DNA of 64,000 nt, from positions 2,500,501 through 2,564,500 of the forward strand of contig NZ_AP024086.1 in NCBI RefSeq assembly GCF_019703855.1. Direction: 5' to 3'. Positions 19,248-27,911 of the stretch are shown here, one piece after another. The notes beneath the pieces are model-generated. The model saw only the letters and a list, made by a program, of their open reading frames with translations. It searched no databases and was not told the origin of the DNA. The stretch is from Desulfomarina profundi (GTDB lineage Bacteria; Desulfobacterota; Desulfobulbia; Desulfobulbales; Desulfocapsaceae). Numbering within the stretch: the first letter of the stretch is position 1; each line of letters starts with the position of its first letter. The translations under genes and the position numbers were made by a program.

Positions 19248-19994
19248 ATGCTTCATGAACTATTTAACCAGGTGAATGTTCCCCATGGAAGGCCATTACT
19301 GGTCCATGCCCGCCTCCGACATCTCCACCGGCGGACGGGAATCGGTTACGGCGAACTGACGGATAATCTCCTCCAGTGTCTTCTTGACTGTAACCCTTCC
19401 CATCTCCTGGTTCCTGCATATACCATTTACAGTTTCTACCTGAGCCGGATTTTCCACCGTGAATACTCCCATTCTGAGGTAGGCAGGTTTTCCGAAGAAC
19501 TGCGCAGACGTGGGTTCAAACGCACTTTTGACCCTATGTACAGCATGCTGGATATTACAAACTCCCTACCGGACGGCCTCAATTATAAAAGAACCTTTGG
19601 CAGGCAAAGTGTATGTGATTTCCTCTGCCGCAATGGCGGAATCGTCATAAATGTGGACATGCCCGGGTTTTACTCCACTCCTGTTCATGCTGTAGAACTG
19701 GAACACCGGGTCCCCTACCGGCATGTCATGGAATTAAGCGGTCAGATGCAGAAGGAAAACGATGGCTGGCAACAGATCAGCTACACAACTTATATCCGTG
19801 CTGTTGACAGACACGGGAGCGGTTCCTTCCCCCCATATAATCAGAGGAGAAGAATAGCATTTCTCAGGGAACGTAATATTATCACCGAATGGAAAAACCA
19901 GGTCGGCCACCTTGCCTGGGCATCTCTGGATAATTTCTGTACGGCTATAGACCAAGCCCTTTCAGATGATCCATTCTTCCTGGTAGACCCCTGA
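19248..19994 (+). CDS. AAC(3)-family N-acetyltransferase-like protein
   Basis: The 248-residue protein resembles the antibiotic N-acetyltransferase AAC(3) family: LLVHARLRHL near the start, KRTFDPMYSMLDI in the middle, and VHAVELEHRVPYRH corresponding to the conserved His-Glu region. Relatives outside resistance elements acetylate amino groups in sugar or peptide biosynthesis. It follows the DUF534-type gene by 22 bases on the same strand. Resistance should not be inferred from this sequence alone. Confidence 0.65.
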   Translation: MLHELFNQVNVPHGRPLLVHARLRHLHRRTGIGYGELTDNLLQCLLDCNPSHLLVPAYTIYSFYLSRIFHREYSHSEVGRFSEELRRRGFKRTFDPMYSMLDITNSLPDGLNYKRTFGRQSVCDFLCRNGGIVINVDMPGFYSTPVHAVELEHRVPYRHVMELSGQMQKENDGWQQISYTTYIRAVDRHGSGSFPPYNQRRRIAFLRERNIITEWKNQVGHLAWASLDNFCTAIDQALSDDPFFLVDP

Positions 19995-20015
19995 TTATAA
20001 CTGACTTCAGTCTTC

Positions 20016-22342
20016 TCAGCTTATCAGTTTTGCCTCACTCCGCAGACGAAACAGCAGGAGAAGAGTCAATCCCATGTACACTCCCCCCAGTACCGCCATC
20101 GCTGAACGTATATCCATATATGCCAGAAGTGAGGCGGGCACAATTCCACCCAGGGTCTGACCCAGCTTATCCACACTCCTGTACACTCCCATAACCCGCG
20201 AACTCCCCAACTTCCTGGCAACAGGCAGGGCCAGAATGATCACATTCCGGGAAGCCGCACTGATACTGACCGACAATCCGAAAAGTGCAACCGACAACAC
20301 AACTGTCGAAAAGGATCCGGAAAAGGCAAAAAGCAGAAGACTGCAGCTGCCCAGAAAGCCTCCGGCATAAACAAAAATTCGTTTATCCTCCATCCTGTCT
20401 GCAAAACTGCTGACGCGGGGAGCAATAAAAATCATACAGAGTCCAAAGAGCATGATGACCCGGCCAATATCAGACTGCCCCTCACCAAGAGTGTGCAGGT
20501 AAATCGGCACCACGTAATACAGTAATCCCACTGCAATAACGGAATAGGGGACCAGGCTGCATAAAAACATGAGCAGGGCCTGGGGATCGGTCAGGAGTTG
20601 CAGAACACCTGTCTGCCCATCCCCTTTTTTCTGCAAAGCCGTCTCAGGTACCTCGAAACGGTCACGGAGGAAAAGAAAAATAAAGGGCGGTAAGAAGAAA
20701 AGCAGAATGGCACTGATAAAAAATACATCTCTAAAACCCAGTCGATGGGCCACCAGTGCCCCGATGGCGTTTCCACAGATGAGACCGCCATATATCCCTG
20801 CAACCACGTTAGAGATGGCCAGCGCCCTCTTTTTTGTATCTTGTTTCAGGAGGACAAATCCCTGGGCCGACATCCAGGTCATACCATACCCCACTCCGGT
20901 CAGGGTACGGGCGGCAATAAAGAGAAGTGGCCCAGTGGCAAGTGCCGAAAAGATCATACCAAGGCAGGTAAGCACACATCCGAGAAGAAACGGTTGGTGC
21001 CAGCCTCGCCTGTCAATCCACCATCCCACAGGAACAAGAACCAGACCTCCCCCAAGCATTTCAAAGGCCAGGGGCATACCCAGAACCATCTCTCTGGAAA
21101 GACCGGGCAACGGATGGTAAATAGCATCCATATGCAGGGGAATAAAGGAATAACAGAGGGAAGACGCAAAAATAAACAGAAAAACCGCACCTCTCATATG
21201 ATAATCATGGGGAGGCAGTTCCTCCTGTCCCCTTTGTTTCACCAAGGGGTGCAACAGGGTCGCAAAGAGAAGAAGAACAAACTCCATCACCAGTAAAAGC
21301 GAAAGACCGACAAGGGTAAAGGCATCCCGACTGATTTCCTGAACAGTCTCGTCAATTACATTGGAGTCCAACCCCACCGTAAGCTTTCCCGCAACGCCCG
21401 CCCTGTCTTCCAGGGCAATTTCTGTTTTAAATTCATTCTCCAGAGATGATACTTCTCCGGCTTGGTAGAGAATCTTTCCCCGCCGGTCGGCTATGGTCAA
21501 CCAGGCAAGCTCGGGAACCCTGGAAACAGTTTGCTTCAAACGAGATTCTATATTGACCAGAAAGGATATTTTCAAGCCTTTGTGCAGCAGACCGTCTATA
21601 TCCTTTTTTAACAATCGTGCTATTGTCTTTGACTTTGCCCGGGTAATATCAAGATAGTTCTGTTGAAAGAGGGTGATATTATGAAAAGAACAGATAAGTT
21701 GTGCTCCCCCAGCACCAGAAAAAGAAAGAAAGTGATATTTCTTCTGCTGCACACCCTGGAAAAACGAAATAACACCCAGAAACCACAGGCAAGGACCAGG
21801 GCTGCAGCAGTAGTGCACCAGGCAAGCATGGTGAGGCTGCTGCCGGTGATCACATCCTTTCTGTCCTGCAGTCGGCTGTCGGCAAATTCCAGCACAAGAT
21901 ACCCGGCCGTCTCCCCATCCAGCGCCTTCAGCCCGTAACGCAGAAAATGGTGAGAATCGACGGAAAAACAATTTTCGTACTCTCTTTCCCTGTTCGCCTT
22001 GTGGAAAAGATTCTCCGGCCAATCCCCCTTGTCATACAGGGCTGTGATGAGCTGCCCTTCCCTGTCTGTTACCGTCACATTTTCCAGATCATCGCTGATT
22101 TCCCGAGCCTGGGTAAGCAGTTTCTCGATACCTATAAAACGGGTAAGCGGTTTGCCAAGCTGCAGTCCTCTTTCAATCTTCTGACCAATATACCCACCAA
22201 CACTGTTGTACCCCGAAATAACGGTTGAAAACTGCTGTCTTTCAAAAGAAAGGAGGCTGAGGGTTCCATTAATCGCCTGGGTAACCACCAACAGGAACAG
22301 TATGGAGAGAACAGTAAGAAGAGGATAAAAACGAACTTTCAT
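20016..22342 (-). CDS. two-sensor-module MFS fusion protein, with apparent frameshift
   Basis: Restoring one base in the A5 run at 21760-21764 (T5 on the coding strand) joins two frames into a protein of about 775 residues. A transmembrane helix at residues 6-28 is followed by a first extracytoplasmic Cache-like domain (about 30-160), a second helix (about 165-187), and a further hydrophobic stretch. A second extracytoplasmic domain follows (about 220-330, containing VPELAWLTIADRRGKILYQA), then a helix and a complete 12-TM MFS domain (loop PVGWWIDRRGWHQP after TM2). I chose the ATG at 22342. The gene lies downstream of a PP2C gene on the same strand. MFS proteins with fused sensor domains are uncommon, and transport specificity is unknown. 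Confidence 0.75.
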
Positions 22343-22407
22343 TAGACCGGGTTTACCGTAACTGGTCACAGGATTTGTAACTCTGTGTTTTCATCTACCT
22401 TTCCCTT

Positions 22408-22514
22408 GTAAGTGATCAGGGGTGCCGTGGATTCGTGCAGGCGTGACTGGTTGCTATAGCCCACTATGCGGGCAGTCGCGACCGTGCGAATATGCGGTGC
22501 CTCTGATCACTTAC
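22408..22514 (+). ncRNA. 107-nt near-perfect hairpin, candidate structured RNA or ssDNA element
   Basis: Left arm 22408-22449 and right arm 22473-22514 are 42 nt each. They pair with 31 Watson-Crick pairs and 11 differences. Nine of the differences are transitions, and eight of these give G-U pairs if the plus strand is the folded strand, leaving three mismatches. The 23-nt loop contains a further short stem, TATAG-CCCA-CTATG. It lies between a PP2C gene and the sensor-MFS gene, both on the minus strand, so a plus-strand transcript would be antisense to them. It could also be the arms of a small transposable element. No second copy was found in the window. Confidence 0.5.
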
Positions 22515-22522
22515 GGTTTACC

Positions 22523-23320
22523 TTATCCTGTCAGGCCAACGAGAGCTACACCAATATTGTCTTTGCCTCCCGCATTATTAGCCATATCGACAAGCATCTC
22601 CACCTTGACAGCCAGAGGAGCGTCGTATTCAAGTACTGAAACAATTTCGCTATCCGTAACCATGGAGTACAACCCGTCTGTACAGAGAAGAAAAATATCA
22701 CCAGTCCGCAGAGATCCGTGGAGACTGTCAATTTCCGGCGGAACCTCCCCACCGACAGCCTTGAGAATAACATTTTTGTATCGACTCTTTCTTGCCTGCT
22801 CAGAGGTAATAATCCCGAGATCCAGCTGTTCCTGTACCAGGGAATGATCCACGGTCAATTGCTCCAGTCCACTCTTTCGAAACCGGTAAGTCCGGCTGTC
22901 CCCAATATGACCGAGAAAGAAATGGTCCCGGGAAAGAAGAAGCACTTCCGCGGTACACCCCATGCCCATACAGGCCGGTGTGGTTTCAATACAGCATTTC
23001 ATCTTCCTGTGAGCCAGGGAAAAGATATCACGTATCCGCCGGGCCGCCTCCAGGTGCAAAACCGTACCTGCATCCGCAAACAGTTCCGCAGCAGAATCCC
23101 GCATGAATGCGGCGGCCAGATCTCCACCGACGCTCCCTCCTATACCATCCGCAACCAGAAAACAGCTGTTTTCAAGATCCACCAGGCAGATATCTTCATT
23201 ACAGGTACGACAGACCCCCGGATCAGTTTTACAATATGCTTCTACAGTTATAGTATTGTGCATTTCAAAAACCGGACATTTTTCTTCTTCAGGATTCCTG
23301 GCATAAGTACGAAATTTCAT
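22523..23320 (-). CDS. PP2C-type Ser/Thr phosphatase
   Basis: About 265 residues with the metal-binding motifs of bacterial PP2C phosphatases: CRTCNEDICL, FLVADGIGG, LLCTDGLYSMV and GGKDNIGVAL. It is probably cytoplasmic. The divergent Ser/Thr kinase gene 166 bases away and the FHA gene beyond it make a phosphatase-kinase-FHA signalling set; the phosphatase presumably reverses the kinase's phosphorylations. An ATG at 23320 was chosen; there is no strong ribosome-binding site, and an ATG at 23263 is an alternative. Confidence 0.9.
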   Translation of the reverse strand: MKFRTYARNPEEEKCPVFEMHNTITVEAYCKTDPGVCRTCNEDICLVDLENSCFLVADGIGGSVGGDLAAAFMRDSAAELFADAGTVLHLEAARRIRDIFSLAHRKMKCCIETTPACMGMGCTAEVLLLSRDHFFLGHIGDSRTYRFRKSGLEQLTVDHSLVQEQLDLGIITSEQARKSRYKNVILKAVGGEVPPEIDSLHGSLRTGDIFLLCTDGLYSMVTDSEIVSVLEYDAPLAVKVEMLVDMANNAGGKDNIGVALVGLTG

Positions 23321-23486
23321 CAATGTGTATTGTGAAAATCGGATATTTCCAAAGTACCATCGCTTTAGAGTACCTTTATTCTATCATCAATCAACCCGAT
23401 TAAAATACAATTAATAAGTTAATACCCAATAATCAAAGAAATTATGATATGATAGAACTCGATAATCAGGACTGTATGACTATCAA

Positions 23487-25472
23487 ATGACTAATTGCAG
23501 GAATATGGGCAGCAACAACAGGGAACAATTCGGCAATAAATATATTCTCCTCGATCTCATCGGCACCGGCGGGATGGCGGAAGTCTATAAATGTAAACTA
23601 CAGGGCAGACAGGGTTTTGAAAAACTCATTGTCCTGAAAAAACTTTTGCCTCACGCCGCACAAGACTCTGAAATTGTAACAAATTTCATCAACGAAGCAA
23701 GACTCGCTGCACTCCTGCAACATGAAAACATAGCCCAGGTTTATGATTTTGGAGAGAGTAAAGGCTCCTATTTTATCGCAATGGAGTACCTCTTTGGCAA
23801 AGACCTGCACAATATTGCCATCAGGGCCAGGAAAACAAAGAAACCAATAGGCCCTGAAAACAGTCTGCTTATTGCCCTGAAAATCTGTGAAGCAATGGAG
23901 TATGCCCACTCCCTCAAAGATCTCCAGAACCAGCCGCTCAACATCATCCACAGGGATCTCAGCCCCCATAATATTTTTATTACTTTCGATGGCAAAATCA
24001 AAATCATTGATTTCGGTATTGCCAGAGCGGAACTCCGCGATACACGAACCAAAATAGGTGTGGTCAAAGGCAAGATCTCCTATATGTCTCCAGAGCAACT
24101 CACCGGCAAGGAAATAGATCACCGTTCTGATATTTTCTCTATCGGTATTCTTCTCTACGAAATGCTGTCTGGAAAACGGATGTACAGTGGTGATACGGCA
24201 ACCCTTATCCGTAAATGCATGCAGGTGGAATATGACACGCTTGAAAAAATCACCCCCGACCTGCCGTCACCTGTATACGACATCCTCCACAAGGCTCTGG
24301 AAAAAGACAGGAGTAAAAGATACCAGTCATGTACACCGATGATTGCGGATATCAGTGAGTGCCTGTTCAGTATAATAGAAAAACCCAATACCCAGAAGTT
24401 AAAACACTATATAAGGGAACTGTTCCGTGATGAATATAATCGGAACAGCAGCAGTCCTGTACAGGACTATGAGAATGGCGAAAAAACAGAGATAGAAACC
24501 ATAATTTCAGATGAATATTCACAACCTGACAATACAGAAAAAACGGAAATTCTCAGAAGAACACCGGAACACAAACGGCAGATGGATGAGACCACAGCAA
24601 ACGATGACAGGTTTCCATTCCACTTTTCAACACGGGGTAAAATCCTGATTGCCGTGTCGCTTCTCTTTATTTCAATCTTTGTCATGTTCAGGTCTGCCGG
24701 CGATGACAAGGTGTTAATAGCTCCTGCACCTCCCAGGCCGCCGGAAAAAACCAGCCGAATTCGTATTTCTCCCCTGCCGAAGGAAACCATTGTCCGGGAG
24801 AAAAAAGAAGCGGCCAGAAAAAATACCATACAAGATCTCCTTAAAAAGGCAGGCCGAGCCTATGGACTCAAGCGGCTGACAAAACCAATAAATGATTCCG
24901 CTTACACTTACTTCAAAAAAGTACTGGAGCTTGATCCAGAAAATCATGAAGCCCATGATGGAATTCATGAAATAGGCAGACAATACCATGAGTTTGCCAA
25001 ATTGGAACTGCAGGCGGGTAATTTTGAAAAAGCAACCGAATTTGTCCAAACCGGCCTTGTAATCATACCGGAAGACCGGGCTCTTCTGGCCACTCAGGTA
25101 AATATAAAGGAAAAGAAGAACCGCTTGCTGGCAGACTTTGAGATGAAGGCGTTGGAAGCCTTGGAGAAAAACAGGCTCTCTACCCCTGAAGGGGACTGTG
25201 CTTATAAATATTATTCTGATATTCTCAGGATAGATAAAGACAATCCAAGGGCACTGCAGGGATTGCGGACAATAAGTGACAGATATGCAGCCCAGGCGGA
25301 AAAAGCTCTTTTAAACCTCAATATGAAAAAGGCGAGATACTATATAAGACAGGGACTGCTTATCACCCCGGACCATAAGCTGCTGCTGGAACTGCAGGAT
25401 GATCTGAAAAGAAGCAAGCCTGGAATATTTTTCAAAAGTCTCAAAAAAGACCTGGAAACTCTTCTAAAATAA
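23487..25472 (+). CDS. membrane Ser/Thr protein kinase with TPR-like C-terminus
   Basis: The 661-residue protein has a Hanks-type kinase domain (about residues 18-290): glycine loop GTGGMAEVYK, catalytic loop HRDLSPHNIF, metal-binding IDFGIAR and substrate-binding SYMSPEQLTG. A single transmembrane helix lies at about residues 386-405. The C-terminal 230 residues are helical with TPR-like repeats (for example YTYFKKVLELDPENHEAHDG and a second similar copy near 575) and should be outside the cytoplasm, where they may sense a ligand or protein. It is divergent from the PP2C gene and convergent with the FHA gene. Confidence 0.92.
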   Translation: MTNCRNMGSNNREQFGNKYILLDLIGTGGMAEVYKCKLQGRQGFEKLIVLKKLLPHAAQDSEIVTNFINEARLAALLQHENIAQVYDFGESKGSYFIAMEYLFGKDLHNIAIRARKTKKPIGPENSLLIALKICEAMEYAHSLKDLQNQPLNIIHRDLSPHNIFITFDGKIKIIDFGIARAELRDTRTKIGVVKGKISYMSPEQLTGKEIDHRSDIFSIGILLYEMLSGKRMYSGDTATLIRKCMQVEYDTLEKITPDLPSPVYDILHKALEKDRSKRYQSCTPMIADISECLFSIIEKPNTQKLKHYIRELFRDEYNRNSSSPVQDYENGEKTEIETIISDEYSQPDNTEKTEILRRTPEHKRQMDETTANDDRFPFHFSTRGKILIAVSLLFISIFVMFRSAGDDKVLIAPAPPRPPEKTSRIRISPLPKETIVREKKEAARKNTIQDLLKKAGRAYGLKRLTKPINDSAYTYFKKVLELDPENHEAHDGIHEIGRQYHEFAKLELQAGNFEKATEFVQTGLVIIPEDRALLATQVNIKEKKNRLLADFEMKALEALEKNRLSTPEGDCAYKYYSDILRIDKDNPRALQGLRTISDRYAAQAEKALLNLNMKKARYYIRQGLLITPDHKLLLELQDDLKRSKPGIFFKSLKKDLETLLK

Positions 25473-25480
25473 GCAGCAGA

Positions 25481-25951
25481 TCAGCCGGTCATCCATTTGA
25501 ATAATTTTGCAAAAAAACCTTTTTTCTCTTCTTCCTGTCCCTCTTCTCCTGAAGGAATTGGCTGACCCTCATTTTTCATGAGTTTCCTGTACTCATTCGT
25601 ATCAAGAATTCTTGTCTTGTCGTCTTGGAACGGATCGTCTTCTCCTCTCTGTTCCTTCATATCTGAACGATCAAAAATCAACTCATGTTTTCCTATCAGA
25701 ATAACATCCCTGTGCCTGAGGTTGTGTACGGTAATTTTTTCCTTGTTAACAAAGGTTCCGTTGGTACTTTCCAGATCCCGCAGAATAAAAGTTGATACCA
25801 CAGATTCAATTCTTGCGTGAAAACCTGAAACGGCAAGATTATCAATCACTATGTCATTGGTTGACTTCCGGCCTATGGTGCAGGTCTGACCGACTCCAAC
25901 CGGGTAATCCCGAATTTCCTTATCCTTAAACCTGAGCGTAATTATTGGCAT
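25481..25951 (-). CDS. FHA domain protein
   Basis: About 156 residues from the ATG at 25951, chosen because GGAGAGCAGGG precedes it. The forkhead-associated domain spans most of the protein and keeps the phosphothreonine-binding motifs IGRKSTNDIVI, VSGFHARI and LESTNGTFVN. A linker rich in charged residues and a basic C-terminus follow. Adjacent kinase and phosphatase genes make it the likely phospho-reader of that pathway. Confidence 0.92.
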   Translation of the reverse strand: MPIITLRFKDKEIRDYPVGVGQTCTIGRKSTNDIVIDNLAVSGFHARIESVVSTFILRDLESTNGTFVNKEKITVHNLRHRDVILIGKHELIFDRSDMKEQRGEDDPFQDDKTRILDTNEYRKLMKNEGQPIPSGEEGQEEEKKGFFAKLFKWMTG

Positions 25952-26091
25952 CCCTGCTCTCCATTCATGAACTGACAAGAGGATTCAAACGATAACAGAA
26001 CAGTCAATATTTCTGCAGAAGCCCCGGAGACAATATCCATATATATACATTTAAACCGGGGCATTTGTGTAAAAGAAAAATAAAACCAATA

Positions 26092-26421
26092 TTATTTTTT
26101 TTCCAGAATAAGAGTTATCCTGTTTTTTCCTGTCTTTACCAGAAACGAATCACCGGGGCCAAAACCACTACCTTCAAGTATTTTTGAAGAAAGTGTAATC
26201 GTATTTCTTTTTCCTACAATAACTTTCGGTGGTTTCCCGGCTTTCTTTTTACCGCTTTCTCTGACCTTGTAAAACTTATTATCGGTATTCATCAGTTTCA
26301 GCATAAGACTGTTAAATGTCGGCGGATTCTTTATGGACATTTCAGTCATTATTTCCGCTTTTGACATACCGCTTTTCACACATTTTCTCAATATATCAAG
26401 ATCATATTTTGTCCTAGGCAC
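26092..26421 (-). CDS. small AbrB-like putative DNA-binding protein
   Basis: The 109-residue basic protein starts at a GTG (26421) with GGGGAGG upstream. Its C-terminal 45 residues (VGKRNTITLSSKILEGSGFG then DSFLVKTGKNRITLIL) look like a swapped-hairpin AbrB/SpoVT-type DNA-binding domain. The N-terminal half (residues 5-45) has a pattern consistent with a helix-turn-helix. It may be a transcriptional regulator of the signalling island. No toxin partner is next to it. Confidence 0.55.
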   Translation of the reverse strand: MPRTKYDLDILRKCVKSGMSKAEIMTEMSIKNPPTFNSLMLKLMNTDNKFYKVRESGKKKAGKPPKVIVGKRNTITLSSKILEGSGFGPGDSFLVKTGKNRITLILEKK

Positions 26422-26683
26422 GGCAATCTCCTCCCCTTCTTATTGTCAATAAGATAACAATACTGCTGATTCACATATTTTTCCAATCAACCATAACAAT
26501 TAATTGTTACTTCACGTTTTTATACCAACAAAAATTGTCAGCTGATGCAAGGTATTTCATAACTTGATATAATATACTCCGACAATTAAACAAAGAATAA
26601 AATACATATAAAAAATTCTCATCGATTTTAAAACCCGTTTTTATATTTTCAACTGCAAAAACAGATTTCTCACCTCAATCATG
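26422..26683. other. A+T-rich intergenic, no gene recognised
   Basis: Very A+T-rich sequence upstream of the AbrB-like gene, presumably holding its promoter. I see no ORF, terminator or strong palindrome here. The structured repeat of family 2 starts at its end. Confidence 0.5.
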
Positions 26684-26810
26684 CAGGGCAAGAGAATAAA
26701 GAAAGAATGATCTCACCCGGATAGTGAATTGTACAGTCCGTGCCATGACATAATAATTATCCGTATTTACAGTGTAAAGATTTTTCTTTATTCTCGAAGT
26801 GCAGGATTTA
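26684..26810 (+). repeat. structured palindromic repeat, family 2, copy A
   Basis: This 127-bp element is homologous to 58733-58860 on the other strand. It starts CAGGGCAAGAGAATAAAG and ends CTTTATTCTCGAAGTGCAGG followed by ATTTA. The outer stem GAGAATAAAG / CTTTATTCTC corresponds to GGGAATAAAG / CTTTATTCCC in the other copy, a paired compensatory change. Internal palindromes (TCAC..GTGA and TTTACA-G-TGTAAA) are also kept in altered form. No coding potential is evident. Confidence 0.7.
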
Positions 26811-27000
26811 TTATTCACAATGTTTCCGGAAACGGACGGGGCCATGCATTCCAGTAATTTGTCTTTTTTACTTTTCTGCTATATAATCCGTTTTAAATCT
26901 TCATCCCTGTTTTATACTTCTTGTTCGTTATCCTGAATCCTTATCGGATTTGTTATTTTTTTATTAACAAGATGAAAATACAGTTAAAATATTTAACATA

Positions 27001-27451
27001 GTGAATTCAAGAAAATCACTTGCTGCACCTGCGAACACCAATTGTGTTCAGGACTATGAAAAAAATAGTTTTATCACCATTTTCCAGCAACAAGTATTTA
27101 TCCTCATTGTTTTACTTATCAGTTTTCTCGGTTATTTCTGGATAGGTATTGAGACTGCCATGTCCATGTCATGCGGCCGGAGAAGATAGAAACTCTCATC
27201 ACAGAAAACCTCCGGGAACAATGCAAAAATAATACAGAAAATGATTTCTTTGTGATCGATAGTAAAGGACAAAAGATAATTGATTGCAAAAATATTACTG
27301 ACAGTAAAAATTGCACGCTCACTAAAATCCTTCCGGCTGCAATAAAAAACAGAAAACAACAGTCATTCTACTTCACAGATTCCCAGGTAAACAAAGATAA
27401 GAAAAAAACCATTAATGAACAAAGCTTCATCACTCATTCTGCCGTTGCGGT
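27001..27451 (+). pseudogene. remnant of a membrane sensor protein, truncated
   Basis: A GTG at 27001 opens a frame with a clear transmembrane helix (IFQQQVFILIVLLISFLGYF) that stops at 27189. A second frame from about 27171 continues with MRPEKIETLITENLREQC and NDFFVIDSKGQKIIDCKN, the look of the start of a Cache-type extracytoplasmic sensor. One base appears to be missing between the two. The second frame runs into a fragment of repeat family 1 at about 27452 and ends soon after, with no kinase or receptor domain. This appears to be the N-terminal stub of a sensor gene. Confidence 0.5.
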
Positions 27452-27482
27452 ACAGGCGGCGTCAGCTTCAAAGTTTTCGACA
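27452..27482 (-). repeat. fragment of MITE-like family 1
   Basis: AGGCGGCGTCAGCTTCAAAG followed by TTTTCGAC closely matches the terminal part of the family 1 element at 10658-10685 and the corresponding part of the copy at 773-1008. The outer terminus is missing. The fragment coincides with the break of the upstream sensor frame. Confidence 0.5.
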
Positions 27483-27513
27483 TTCAGATAAACCTTCAAC
27501 TATTCGGAATAAT

Positions 27514-27911
27514 ATGGACGGAGAAAAAGAACTGGAAACCCTGCTGCAGACCTTAACACCCAGACTTCATGATAACCTCTATGTGTTCTGTCGGATCGTC
27601 GGGGACAATATGGAGATTACGCTGAAGCCGAACCGCTTGCCTCTTTTATGGAATCCGAAGGTTTGACCCTGGTGGTTAAAAAAAATACAGCCGATGAATT
27701 GAACCTTCCATACAGCGGTCTCTTCAGTTATATCAGCCTCAATGTCCATTCCAGTCTTGAAGCAGTCGGCCTGACCGCGGCCGTCTCAACAAGGCTCAGC
27801 GAACACGGGATCAGTGCCAATATAATCGCAGCTTATACCCATGATCATCTCTTTGTCCCTGCGGATAAAGGAGATGAAGCTCTGCGACTGCTCTTCAGAT
27901 TCTGCTGTTGA
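27514..27911 (+). CDS. ACT-domain protein (DUF2241-like), with apparent frameshift
   Basis: Two frames, 27514 to about 27610 and about 27612-27911, join into one protein of about 132 residues if a base is restored near 27608-27612, giving GDNYGDYAEAEPLASF. The conserved features are EGLTLVVKKNTADEL, then SLNVHSSLEAVGLTAAVSTR, then GISANIIAAYTHDHLFVP, typical of the small stand-alone ACT-domain family. Such proteins are thought to bind amino acids, but the function is unestablished. The gene converges on the radical SAM gene. Confidence 0.75.

Noticed and set aside
19248-19994. Aminoglycoside resistance gene
   Set aside because: AAC(3)-family similarity is recognisable, but the context (TPR protein and orphan binding protein) gives no link to resistance, so the specific function was not called.
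22408-22514. Integron attC site
   Set aside because: The length and imperfect pairing fit, but the arms do not end in the RYYYAAC / GTTRRRY core motifs, and no integrase or gene-cassette array is present.
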